From NCBI GenBank assembly GCA_963729215.1, contig CAVSND010000023.1, positions 372,001 through 436,000 on the forward strand: a stretch of 64,000 nucleotides of DNA, read 5' to 3'. Shown piece after piece: positions 15,624 through 24,520 of this stretch. The notes under the pieces are model-generated. The model was given only the letters and a program-made list of their open reading frames with translations, ran no database searches and had not been told where the DNA came from. This stretch comes from CAVQJU01 sp963729215 (GTDB lineage: Bacteria; Acidobacteriota; Vicinamibacteria; Vicinamibacterales; CAVVIG01). The translations under genes and the position numbers were made by a program. The stretch's first letter is position 1. Each line of letters starts with the position of its first letter.

Positions 15624-16912
15624 GCGAGATTCCGAATGGCGCTCCGCCCGGCGTACTTGGCGCCGGCGCCCAGTTCTTCTTCGATGCGGAGCAGCTGGTT
15701 GTATTTGCAGACGCGATCGGTCCGGCTGGCCGACCCGGTTTTGATCTGGCCCGCCGCCGTGCCGACCGCGAGGTCCGCAATCGTCGAATCCTCGGTTTCG
15801 CCCGAGCGGTGCGAGACGATGGATGCGTAGCCGGCCTTGCTCGCCAGGTGTATCGCGTCGAGTGTTTCCGTCACCGTGCCGATTTGATTCAGCTTGACCA
15901 GCAGGGCGTTGCCGATGCCGTCCGCGATCCCCCGCGCCAGAATGGCCGGATTCGTGACGAACACGTCATCACCCACCAGCTGCACGCGCGAGCTGAGCGC
16001 GTTCGTGAGGTTCTGCCAGCCGCTCCAGTCGCCTTCCGCCAGGCCGTCTTCGATCGACACGATGGGGTACTGGTGCACCCAGTCTTCGTACAGGCGAATC
16101 ATCTGGTCGGACGTCCGGTCCGGTTCGCCGGATTTCTTGAAGACATAGCGGCCGTTCCCGGCCCAGAGCTCGCTCGATGCGACGTCCATCGCGAGGAACA
16201 CGTCGCGGCCGGACGTGAGGCCGGTCTTGGCAACGGCCTCGAGGACGACCTCGATGGCTTCGCGGTTCGACTTCAGGTTCGGCGCGAAGCCGCCTTCGTC
16301 TCCGACGCCGGTCGACTGGCCTCGCGACTTGAGGATGCCGCGGAGCGCGTGAAAGATCTCCGCGCCCATACGCAGCGCTTCGGCGAACGATCCGGCGCCG
16401 ACCGGCACGACCATGAATTCCTGAAAGTCCACGCTGCTGTCGGCGTGCGCCCCGCCGTTGAGGATGTTCATCATCGGCACAGGCAGGGTGAAGTGATCGC
16501 TGCCGTACAGCGCGCCGAAGTGACGATAGAGCGGGAGACGCGCAGACGCCGCTTCCGCGCGTGCGGCCGCCATCGAGACGCCGAGAATGGCATTCGCGCC
16601 CAGCTCGCTCTTGGTGGGCGTGCCGTCGAGCGCGATCATCGCCTCGTCCAGGCCCCGCTGGTCCAACTCGCGGTTGACCACTGCCTTCGCGATCGTGCGG
16701 TTGACGTTGCCGACAGCCTTACGCACGCCTTTGCCGCTGTATCGGCTGGCATCGCCGTCGCGCAGCTCGAGCGCCTCACGCTCGCCGGTTGATGCGCCCG
16801 AGGGGACGGCCGCCCGTCCGAACGCGCCGCCCTCGAGCGTCACGTCCACTTCCACTGTGGGATTCCCGCGCGAGTCCAGGATCTCGCGGGCCGCTACTCG
16901 ACTGATCTTCAA
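15620..16912 (-). CDS. eno: Enolase
   Basis: This cytosolic enzyme converts 2-phosphoglycerate to phosphoenolpyruvate. All 430 residues are in one frame. It begins with the family start ILDSRGNPTVEVDV, has the mobile loop PSGASTGEREA, the GVGDEGGFAPNL segment, metal ligands in VASSELW, IEDGLAEGDWSGW and GDDVFVTNP, the catalytic lysine in NALLVKLNQIGT, and SHRSGETEDSTIADLAV near the end. The start is a TTG at 16912, chosen because a perfect AGGAGG (complement of 16921-16926) sits 8 bases upstream and the encoded N-terminus KISRVAAREI fits the family. It lies 24 bases after glgC and overlaps gpmA, so glgC-eno-gpmA is probably one transcript. Confidence 0.96.
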   Translation of the reverse strand: MKISRVAAREILDSRGNPTVEVDVTLEGGAFGRAAVPSGASTGEREALELRDGDASRYSGKGVRKAVGNVNRTIAKAVVNRELDQRGLDEAMIALDGTPTKSELGANAILGVSMAAARAEAASARLPLYRHFGALYGSDHFTLPVPMMNILNGGAHADSSVDFQEFMVVPVGAGSFAEALRMGAEIFHALRGILKSRGQSTGVGDEGGFAPNLKSNREAIEVVLEAVAKTGLTSGRDVFLAMDVASSELWAGNGRYVFKKSGEPDRTSDQMIRLYEDWVHQYPIVSIEDGLAEGDWSGWQNLTNALSSRVQLVGDDVFVTNPAILARGIADGIGNALLVKLNQIGTVTETLDAIHLASKAGYASIVSHRSGETEDSTIADLAVGTAAGQIKTGSASRTDRVCKYNQLLRIEEELGAGAKYAGRSAIRNLA

Positions 16913-16936
16913 CGTCCCAACCTCCTAAGCAACGTT

Positions 16937-18226
16937 CTAACTTCCTCCGCCTCGGCGGTCCGCTTCGGCCTCGAACCGCAGGACTTCTTCGCTGAGCGGA
17001 CCAATCATCGGCTCGTCGTTCGTCGTGACGACCACGACGCCGTTGTCGGTAACCGTGTGGCGCCGCCTGTCTTCTTCGAGGTTGTAGCCGATGAGCGCCC
17101 CGCGCGGGATGAGCACGTCGCGATCGATGATCGCCTTCCGGATGCGAGCGTGTCGCCCGACACGCACGCCGGGCATCAGGATGCACTGTTCGACGTGACA
17201 GAAACTGTGGACCCGGACGTTGGGGCAGAGCACGCTTCCGAGAATGGTGCTGCCCGAGACGATGCAACCGAGCGAAATGACCGAATCGAGCGCCTGCCCG
17301 CAGCGGACGCCGGGTTCGGCGAATACAAACTTCGCGGGCGGCGCTTGTGGCTGATAGGTGCGCAGCGGCCACTCCGGATCGTACAGGTTGAATTCGGGAT
17401 TCACCTGGCAGAGATCCATGTTGGCTTCGTAGTACGCGTCGAGCGTGCCGATGTCGCGCCAGTACTTCGACGCCTTCTTGTTCTCGTCGTAGAAGCGATA
17501 CGCATAAACCGGCACCCGATGGATCAGCGCGGGAATGATGTCCTTCCCGAAATCATGAGCCGTCGGCTGTTGCGCGTCGGCTTCGAGCTCGCGCATCAGC
17601 ACGTCCGTGTCGAAGATGTACACACCCATCGACGCGAGGGCCAGGTCGGTTGACTGCGGTATCGGTGTCGGATTCCGTGGCTTTTCCTGGAAACCCGTGA
17701 TGCGGTCCTGTTCGTCGACGATGACGACGCCGAAGCGCGTCGCTTCCGCCACGGGCACTTCGATGGCGGCGAGCGTCACCGCCGCGCCGCTTTCCTGGTG
17801 ATAGCGCAACATGCGCGCGTAATCCATCTTGTAGACGTGATCGCCGGCGAGCACGATCAGCCGCCGGGGATTTTCGCTGATGATGGAGTAGAGGTTCTGG
17901 TAAACGGCGTCAGCCGTGCCCTGGTACCAGTGTTCGCTGACGCGTTTTTGCGGCGGCAGAATCTCGATGAACTCCCCGAGCTCTTCCGAGACGATGTTCC
18001 AGCCCATCCGGATGTGGCGGTTGAGGGAGAGCGACTTGTACTGCGTGGCGATGAAAACGCGCCGCAGCCCGGAGTTGATGCAATTACTCAGCGCAAAATC
18101 GATGATGCGGTAAGGGCCGCCGAAAAAGACCGCCGGTTTGGCCCGCTCTTTCGTGAGGGGATGGAGACGTTCACCGGCGCCGCCAGCGAGCACAATGGCG
18201 ACAGTGTCGTCGAGCGGCGCGGCCAT
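16937..18226 (-). CDS. glgC: Glucose-1-phosphate adenylyltransferase
   Basis: The enzyme makes ADP-glucose from ATP and glucose 1-phosphate, the committed step of bacterial glycogen synthesis. The 429-residue protein has the nucleotidyl-transferase motif VLAGGAGERLHPLTKERAKP (about residues 13-32), then PYRIIDFALSNCINSG, WYQGTADAVYQNL, VLAGDHVYKMDY (catalytic Asp) and GFQEKP. The C-terminal third is a left-handed beta-helix with hexapeptide-like repeats (VISLGCIVSGSTILGSVL, MPGVRVGRHARIRKAII), the usual allosteric domain. No other glycogen gene is in the window. It probably leads an operon with eno and gpmA. A TATGAT-like -10 lies on the minus strand at about 18274-18279, but no convincing -35 was found. 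Confidence 0.95.
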   Translation of the reverse strand: MAAPLDDTVAIVLAGGAGERLHPLTKERAKPAVFFGGPYRIIDFALSNCINSGLRRVFIATQYKSLSLNRHIRMGWNIVSEELGEFIEILPPQKRVSEHWYQGTADAVYQNLYSIISENPRRLIVLAGDHVYKMDYARMLRYHQESGAAVTLAAIEVPVAEATRFGVVIVDEQDRITGFQEKPRNPTPIPQSTDLALASMGVYIFDTDVLMRELEADAQQPTAHDFGKDIIPALIHRVPVYAYRFYDENKKASKYWRDIGTLDAYYEANMDLCQVNPEFNLYDPEWPLRTYQPQAPPAKFVFAEPGVRCGQALDSVISLGCIVSGSTILGSVLCPNVRVHSFCHVEQCILMPGVRVGRHARIRKAIIDRDVLIPRGALIGYNLEEDRRRHTVTDNGVVVVTTNDEPMIGPLSEEVLRFEAEADRRGGGS

Positions 18227-18355
18227 ATGGGAGAAGGAGAGGTTGCGCGAGCGTGGGAGCGCACCTCGCCGGGATCATAGCATGGGCCACCGGCGCTCCC
18301 GAGGGTCGGATCCGAGGGGGCAATACATGAGCTGAAGTGCCGTGGACAGAACAGT

Positions 18356-18384
18356 TTGACTTGGCAAGAGACGACGCCTATGAT
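18356..18384 (+). promoter_or_regulatory. Sigma70-type promoter
   Basis: TTGACT at 18356-18361 and TATGAT at 18379-18384, each five of six matches to consensus, are separated by exactly 17 bases. The promoter faces the exported protein gene at 18425, giving a short leader of about 35 bases. Confidence 0.7.
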
Positions 18385-18424
18385 GAGCTGTTGAACTGCA
18401 ACTTGTTCGTGGAGATCAGTTTGT

Positions 18425-19492
18425 ATGGCTAATCGGCGTGGCATATGGGCGCTGTCGACGGCGGCGGCCCTGGCGTTCTCTGTGGCACTCGTCGCTCAAA
18501 AGAAGGACGACAAGAAACAGACCGACGCCCAGAAAAAAGAGATTCAGGATGTCGTCCGGTTCGTGGACGGTGTGGCGACGGGACAGCCTGCGCCGAACGA
18601 TCTCGGATTGTCGTGGATGCGGGAAGACTTCCTGAAGGCGACCGGCAACAAACAATACATCCCCTTCACGGTGACCTACGACGCCTCCAAGGTGGCGGGC
18701 CCGACCGTGTCGTTGTACTGGCGCGTGGTCGCCAAGGATGCCCCAGCCGCGGCGGTCGCGCCTGCGCCAGACCCGAAGGACAAGGACAAGAAGGACGACA
18801 AGAAGCCGGCGCCGCCCCGATTTGCCTACGAGGATCTCAACATGATCACGGTGGCCACCGACAAGAGCGCGCCCGCGCGGGTGAGCCGCTCGTTCACGGT
18901 GGCTGGCGGGACGTACGACGTCTACGTGGTGCTGAAAGAGGCCACGTCGCAGGCGAAGAACGCTCCGGCGCCCAAGGTGTCGCTGATCAAGCAGACCGTG
19001 ACCGTTCCGGATTTCTGGAACGCCGATCTCAGCACCAGCTCCGTCATCGTCGCGCAGCGGATCGAGCCGCTGAACGCGCCGCTCTCGCCGAACGAACAGG
19101 CCGAGCGGCCGTATGCGCTGGGAATGATGGAAATCACGCCGGCCTTCGACATGAAGTTCAGCAAGAAGGCCGAGCTGTCGACCTTCATGCTCATCTACAA
19201 CCCGAAGACGGATGCGATGAACAAGCCCGACGTCACGGTTGAGTACAACTTCTATCAGAAACCAACCGGCGCCCCGGAGAAGTTCTTCAACAAGACGAAT
19301 CCGCAGGCGCTGAATGCGACGACGCTGCCGCCGCAGTTCGACATGGCGCAGGGGCATCAGCTGCAGACAGGTCAAGCCGTTCCGCTGGCGTCTTTCCCTG
19401 ACGGCGATTACCGCCTCGAGATCAAGGTCACCGACAAGCTGGCAAACAAGACACTGACCCGGGATATCAACTTCACCGTTACGGCGGGGTAG
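18425..19492 (+). CDS. Exported protein of unknown function
   Basis: The 355-residue product has a signal peptide (about residues 1-24, cleaved near VALVAQ). A Lys/Asp-rich segment (KKDDKKQTDAQKKEIQD) follows, then two low-complexity KDKDKKDDKK stretches near residue 120. The rest is rich in beta-strands, for example YIPFTVTYDASKVAGPTVSLYWRV, SRSFTVAGGTYDVYVVL split by turns, and a C-terminal DGDYRLEIKVTDKLANKTL that looks like an Ig-like or Ca-binding sandwich strand pair. No catalytic motif is seen. A good promoter directly upstream suggests solid expression. The next gene is a beta-barrel protein, so an envelope role is possible but unproven. Confidence 0.78.
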   Translation: MANRRGIWALSTAAALAFSVALVAQKKDDKKQTDAQKKEIQDVVRFVDGVATGQPAPNDLGLSWMREDFLKATGNKQYIPFTVTYDASKVAGPTVSLYWRVVAKDAPAAAVAPAPDPKDKDKKDDKKPAPPRFAYEDLNMITVATDKSAPARVSRSFTVAGGTYDVYVVLKEATSQAKNAPAPKVSLIKQTVTVPDFWNADLSTSSVIVAQRIEPLNAPLSPNEQAERPYALGMMEITPAFDMKFSKKAELSTFMLIYNPKTDAMNKPDVTVEYNFYQKPTGAPEKFFNKTNPQALNATTLPPQFDMAQGHQLQTGQAVPLASFPDGDYRLEIKVTDKLANKTLTRDINFTVTAG

Positions 19493-19530
19493 CGCGGCAA
19501 CGCGCGCCCCGTGCGGCCGCCGGGGGGAAC

Positions 19531-21429
19531 ATGAGACACGGATCCAGATTGATCGCGCTCGCGGTCGGAGTTCTGGTACAGGTCTGTGTCTCGATGCCCG
19601 TTTCAGCGCAAACGTCCCAGTCGGTCAAACGCTCCATCTCCGGTGACGGCACCATCCAGGGGCTGGTCCAGGACGACGGCGGCGCACCGGTCGCGGGCGC
19701 CACGGTGACGGCCACGGGCGCGAGTACCGTCATCGGGATCACCGATCGCCTCGGACACTTCACGCTACGCTCCCTCACGCCGGGTCCGTATCTCGTCCGG
19801 GCGCGGATGGCGGGGTTTGCGGCCCCGCGCGGGCAGATGGTGCAGGTGCTGTCGAGCACCCCCGCGTCCTCGTCGATTGCTCTCCATCGCCTCGATCCCA
19901 TCCGCGGCGGGCAGGCTCCGCCCATCGTGCCTGCGTCCATCGGTGGACTGGGAGACGCTCAGGAAGCGGCGCGGGACGAGCCGCCGGCGGCGAAATCGGC
20001 TGACGGCGGCGACAACGCGAAGGAAGGCGAAATCGAGTGGCGTCTGCGTCACGCCCGGCGCAGCATCCTGAACGACGCGGTCGATCAGGTCATGGTCGAC
20101 GCGTCGTCGGCGGCAGCCGGAGAGCGAGCCAGGGCCGACCGTCTGGGCGGCAGCGCGGCGCGCGTCGCGACCAGCTTCTTCGCCGAGACGCCGTTCTTCG
20201 GCCAGGTCAATCTGCTGACCACGAGCTCGTTCGACGCGCCGATGGACTTTTTTACGACGAAGTCGCTCGCGAGCCGGAGCGTCGCCAACATTCTGCTTGG
20301 CGCTCCCGTGGGTGCAAACGCTGACTGGACCGTCCGCGGCGCGCTCACGCAAGGCGATATCGCGTCGTGGGTCGTTTTCGGCGACTACGTGACGCGCGCG
20401 AAGGCACGCCATCGCTACAACATCGGGCTGTCCTACAGCACGCAGCGCTACGACGGCGCGAACTTCGCGGCGCTGCGAAATGTCACCGATGGAAGCCGGA
20501 ACGTCGGGACGCTCCATGGCTTCGATACATTCGCGGTGACGCGCGCCCTGACCGTGACGTACGGCGCACGCTACGGACATTACGACTACCTGAACGGCGA
20601 GAACCTGCTGAGTCCCCGCGCCGGTGTCGTCTTCACGCCAGCCGCGCACGTGCGATTGAATGCGCTCGTCTCGATTCGCGCGCTGGCGCCAGGCGCAGAG
20701 GAGTTCATGGCGCCCACGGACATGGGCATCTGGCTTCCTCCCCAGCGCACGTTTTCGTCGGTCATCGACGGGAACCCGCTGGTCGCCGAGCGCACGAGGC
20801 ATTTCGAGGCCGGACTCGAGCGTGACGTCACGGCTCGGACGACGATTTCGGTGCGCGCATTCAGCCAGCAGGTCGACAACCAGCTGATGACGATCTTCGG
20901 ACTCCAGGAGCCGGGCCGCCCGCCGGCGACCGCCGGACATTACTTCGTGGCCAACAGCGGGCCGCTCGATGCCAGCGGGTACGCCGCCGGCGTGAAGACC
21001 GTCATCGCCAACCGTGTGCGTGGGTCGGTCGAGTACTCGTTCGCGCGCGCCGAGCGAAGCCCGAGCGATGGCCTTGCGTATCTCGTCCTGTTCGCGCCCT
21101 CGCAGCCCTTTCACGAACGAGTTCACGACGTCTCGACGTCGCTTGAAACCGACGTACCGGAAACCTCCACGCACGTGGCGGTGCTCTGTCGCTTCAGCGA
21201 TGGATTTGCGCCCCGCGAATTGGGGAGTCGATCGGGGATGGATACCCGCTTCGACGTCCAGGTGCGGCAGGCGCTTCCGTTCATGGACTTCAGCTCGGCG
21301 AAGTGGGAGATGCTCATCGCGGTTCGCAATTTCTTCCACGATGCAGCGGGCGATGGCTCGATCTACGACGAGCTGCTGGTGATCCACCCCCCGAAACGTG
21401 TGGTGGGCGGCCTCACCCTCAGGTTCTGA
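19531..21429 (+). CDS. TonB-receptor-like outer-membrane beta-barrel with carboxypeptidase-regulatory domain
   Basis: The 632-residue protein has a signal peptide (residues about 1-27, ending PVSAQ) and a carboxypeptidase-regulatory-like domain at about 40-115 (GTIQGLVQDDGGAPVAGATV then YLVRARMAGF). After a polar linker, about residues 210-632 are alternating strands and turns typical of a barrel. The chain ends in GGLTLRF, a terminal aromatic as expected for outer-membrane proteins. No TonB box and no clear plug domain are visible, so it may be a plugless relative of SusC/TonB-dependent receptors, common in Acidobacteriota. The ligand is unknown. It is 38 bases downstream of the exported protein and probably shares its transcript. 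Confidence 0.78.
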   Translation: MRHGSRLIALAVGVLVQVCVSMPVSAQTSQSVKRSISGDGTIQGLVQDDGGAPVAGATVTATGASTVIGITDRLGHFTLRSLTPGPYLVRARMAGFAAPRGQMVQVLSSTPASSSIALHRLDPIRGGQAPPIVPASIGGLGDAQEAARDEPPAAKSADGGDNAKEGEIEWRLRHARRSILNDAVDQVMVDASSAAAGERARADRLGGSAARVATSFFAETPFFGQVNLLTTSSFDAPMDFFTTKSLASRSVANILLGAPVGANADWTVRGALTQGDIASWVVFGDYVTRAKARHRYNIGLSYSTQRYDGANFAALRNVTDGSRNVGTLHGFDTFAVTRALTVTYGARYGHYDYLNGENLLSPRAGVVFTPAAHVRLNALVSIRALAPGAEEFMAPTDMGIWLPPQRTFSSVIDGNPLVAERTRHFEAGLERDVTARTTISVRAFSQQVDNQLMTIFGLQEPGRPPATAGHYFVANSGPLDASGYAAGVKTVIANRVRGSVEYSFARAERSPSDGLAYLVLFAPSQPFHERVHDVSTSLETDVPETSTHVAVLCRFSDGFAPRELGSRSGMDTRFDVQVRQALPFMDFSSAKWEMLIAVRNFFHDAAGDGSIYDELLVIHPPKRVVGGLTLRF

Positions 21430-21619
21430 ACACCAGATCCACAATTTTGGATGGCTGCTTTCTTTATTTGGATCACAGGTGTCTTTTCCGGCCGGCAGAA
21501 GATATAACATGTAGTTCTTTCAATGATTTACATCGTGTCCATTCTGCTGGATCAAGGAACGGCGTTTGCTTCTCGATTGCAGGATCCGTGTTCTCTGACA
21601 CGAGCTCCGATGCTCCGTT

Positions 21620-24520
21620 ATGCATGACCAGCTGACACCACGACGGCGGCTGCTCGCCTGGGGGCGATCGCTGTTTGCGCTGGCGGTCGTGGCGGTCCTG
21701 CTCGTGCTGGGCATCGCCAACATCGCGATGCGGGCGCAGTGGCACCAGGTCGAGGACGGCGTGCTGTGGCAGGCACGCCCGGAAGGCGTCACGGCGACGG
21801 AAGTCTCGGCGGAGTCGCCTGCAGCGGATGCCGGCATTACACGCGGCGACGTGTTGAGGGCCGTCAACGGTTCGCCTGTGGAGCGCCCGGCGGACCTCAC
21901 CGCGGTCGAGCGACGCAGCGCCGCTGGCGCACGGGTCTCCTACACGATCGACCGTCTCGGCGCCCAGCAGGTGTTCGACGTCACCCTGGCGCCGTATCCA
22001 CGCAGCAACCCGATGTACTTCGTGCTGGCGGCTGTGGGGCTGTTCACACTGCTCGTCGGCGCCTCCGTCCGCCTGCGTCGTCCGGAAGACCAGGCCACGC
22101 TGCATTTCTTCTGGCTCTGCGTCGCGTTTTTCGGGGTGTTCACGTTCTCCTTCAACGGTCCCTTCGATCGTCTGGACTGGGTGTTTTACTGGGGCGATGC
22201 CGTGGCGATGGTGCTGCTGCCGCCGCTGCTGCTCGATTTCACGGCCGAATTCCCGGAACGCCCGGCGCGATCGCGGTCCGGATGGTCGCGCTTCGTGCCG
22301 CTCGTGTACATCCCGGCGCTGGCCCTGGGCGCAGCGCGGGTCATCGTGGTCACGCGGGGAGTCGCCGACGGCCAGACGTTCTCCCGGGCGATCGACGCCC
22401 TCGATCGCGCCGATCATGTGTATCTGTTCCTGTGCGCCATGACGGCATTGGCCGTGCTGGTGCGCGCGTTCGGCCAGATCACCTCTGAGACCGGGCAGCG
22501 CCAGCTGCGCTGGATAGCCTGGGGTACAGCCCTCGGCGTCGGTCCTTTCGCGCTGCTCTATGCGCTGCCGTGGGCGCTGGGCACGGATCCGCCGCTGATG
22601 CAGCTCACGGCAATTCCGCTCTGCGTGGTGCCCCTGACGTTTGCGTGCGCGATCGTCCGGTACCGCCTGCGCGACGTGGAAGTCATCATCAAGCGCGGTC
22701 TTGCGTACACCGCGTTTCTCTCCGCGAGCGCCGTTCTCTACTTCGCGATGCTGCGTTTTGCCGGCTATCTGTTCGCGAACGACGCCGACCAGCACAACTG
22801 GATCGTCGCGCTGCTCGCCACGTTCGTGGTCGTGCTGGTGGCGCAGCCGGTGAAACAGTCCGTGCGGAATGCCCTGGACCGCGTGTTCTATCGCGATCGG
22901 TACGATTATCGGCGCGCGCTTCTCGGCTTCGCCCGCGATCTCAACAGCGACCTGGACGTCATGCGGCTCAGCCAGCGTCTGATCTCGCGCATCGTCGAGA
23001 CACTTGGCGTCGATCGGATGGCGTTGATGCTGGCCGACGAGCGGGGAGGATTCGCCGCCATCGGCGATTTCGGGTTCGACGGTCCCGTGCCGGAGCTCGG
23101 CCGCGACTCCACGCTCCTGTCGCGGCTCGAAACGGGATATTCCGTCGCGCTGGACGATCCAACCGCGGCCGCCCTGTTCCAGGCAGAGGAAGTGGAGTTC
23201 TGGCGGGATAACGCCATCGACTACTTCGTTCCCTGCGTGTTCGAAGGCGGTGCGATAGCCGTGCTGGCGCTCGGCCGAAAGGACAACGACGAGCCGTTCA
23301 ACAGCGAGGACCTCGCGCTGCTGACGTCGGTCGCCGGGCAGGTGGCGACCGCCATCGAGAACGGCCGCTTGTATCGCCAGCTGCAGCTGAAGGCCGACGA
23401 GCTCGGCCGGATGCGCGAGTTCAACGAGAACATCCTCGAGTCGCTCGACGATGGTCTCGTGGTGTGCGACGTGGACGAGCGCATCGTCCGGTGGAACCGG
23501 GCGCTGGAGGGCTTTTACGGCGTCCCGCGTTCGGTCGCGATTGGCCGCCGTTTGCCCGATGTGTTCGATCAGCCGTTCGTGGACGCGCTTCGTGCCGCCT
23601 GGCAGGAGAATCCGTATGGTGCGACGCTCTCCCGCGTCCCGCTGACGCGGCGTTCCCGCTCGGGTGACGAGCCGCACGACCCGGACGCGTCGTCCAAGCT
23701 CCTGGTCAACGCGACGGCCGTTCCGCTCCAGGGTCAGCCCGGTGACGCGGCGGTGTCCGGGATGATCCTGCTCTTCGAGGACATCACGGACCGCGTCCTG
23801 CTCGAGGAGCAGCTGCAGATTTCCGAGAAGATGGCATCAATCGGGCTGCTGGCCGCCGGCGTGGCGCACGAGGTCAACACGCCGCTGACCGGGATTTCCA
23901 GTTTTACGCAGATGTTGCTGGACGGGGCCGACCCCGCCGATCCAAGAACAGCGTTGCTCGAGAAGATTGAAAAACAGACCTTCCGCGCCGCGAAGATCGT
24001 CAACGGCCTGCTCACGTTGTCCCGGCCGGGTTCCGGCGACGCGGAACGGACGTCGGTGGACCTGAACACCGTGATCACCGACGTGTTCTCGCTGCTCGAA
24101 CATCAGTTCCAGGTCGGCAGCATCAAAGTGCGTCGCGAGCTCTCGGCCGAGCCGGTGATGGTCGCGGGCATCGAACATCAGCTTCAGCAGGTATTCCTGA
24201 ACCTCTTCCTCAACGCCCGCGATGCGATGCCGAGAGGCGGATGGCTGTCGGTCTCGACCAGGATCGACGGGGATTCGGCGGTCGCGGAAGTCGCCGACAC
24301 AGGCTCAGGCATCCCATCCGAGCAGCTGGCGCGCATTTACGATCCGTTCTTCACGACGAAAGCGATCGGCCGCGGCACGGGCCTCGGCCTGTCGATCATC
24401 TACGGGATCGTGCGAGAGCATCAGGGTTCGATCCGGTGCGACAGCGCGGTCGGCCAGGGTACGAGGTTCACGCTGAGCTTGCGCCTCGAACAGATCGAAG
24501 CGCTGAGCGCGATGAAATAG
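21620..24520 (+). CDS. Membrane sensor histidine kinase with PDZ, GAF and PAS domains
   Basis: This 966-residue kinase starts with a membrane helix (about 12-32). A PDZ-like segment follows (about 55-125; ESPAADAGITRGDVLRAVNG). Then come several membrane helices (about 132-420), a GAF domain (about 455-590; LGVDRMALMLADERGG), and a PAS domain (about 600-720). HisKA carries its phosphorylated His in GVAHEVNTPLTG (about residue 750). HATPase has N-box NLFLNARDAM, DTGSGIP, FFTTKAIGRGTGLGLS. Such PDZ-membrane-GAF kinases sense envelope or membrane signals, but the ligand is unknown. The stop codon is immediately followed by the ATG of an NtrC-type regulator, its near-certain partner. Confidence 0.92.
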   Translation: MHDQLTPRRRLLAWGRSLFALAVVAVLLVLGIANIAMRAQWHQVEDGVLWQARPEGVTATEVSAESPAADAGITRGDVLRAVNGSPVERPADLTAVERRSAAGARVSYTIDRLGAQQVFDVTLAPYPRSNPMYFVLAAVGLFTLLVGASVRLRRPEDQATLHFFWLCVAFFGVFTFSFNGPFDRLDWVFYWGDAVAMVLLPPLLLDFTAEFPERPARSRSGWSRFVPLVYIPALALGAARVIVVTRGVADGQTFSRAIDALDRADHVYLFLCAMTALAVLVRAFGQITSETGQRQLRWIAWGTALGVGPFALLYALPWALGTDPPLMQLTAIPLCVVPLTFACAIVRYRLRDVEVIIKRGLAYTAFLSASAVLYFAMLRFAGYLFANDADQHNWIVALLATFVVVLVAQPVKQSVRNALDRVFYRDRYDYRRALLGFARDLNSDLDVMRLSQRLISRIVETLGVDRMALMLADERGGFAAIGDFGFDGPVPELGRDSTLLSRLETGYSVALDDPTAAALFQAEEVEFWRDNAIDYFVPCVFEGGAIAVLALGRKDNDEPFNSEDLALLTSVAGQVATAIENGRLYRQLQLKADELGRMREFNENILESLDDGLVVCDVDERIVRWNRALEGFYGVPRSVAIGRRLPDVFDQPFVDALRAAWQENPYGATLSRVPLTRRSRSGDEPHDPDASSKLLVNATAVPLQGQPGDAAVSGMILLFEDITDRVLLEEQLQISEKMASIGLLAAGVAHEVNTPLTGISSFTQMLLDGADPADPRTALLEKIEKQTFRAAKIVNGLLTLSRPGSGDAERTSVDLNTVITDVFSLLEHQFQVGSIKVRRELSAEPVMVAGIEHQLQQVFLNLFLNARDAMPRGGWLSVSTRIDGDSAVAEVADTGSGIPSEQLARIYDPFFTTKAIGRGTGLGLSIIYGIVREHQGSIRCDSAVGQGTRFTLSLRLEQIEALSAMK

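Noticed and set aside
21475..21510. Sigma54 promoter before the kinase gene
   Set aside because: The ttggatggctgctttc stretch lacks the GG and GC dinucleotides at the required 10-base spacing; a TATAAC hexamer at 21503-21508 has no convincing -35.
21473..23677. 734-codon open frame on the minus strand opposite the PDZ-GAF-PAS kinase
   Set aside because: It is antisense to a clear histidine kinase and composed of His/Arg/Asp-rich sequence typical of reverse-strand shadows in GC-rich genes; no domain recognised.
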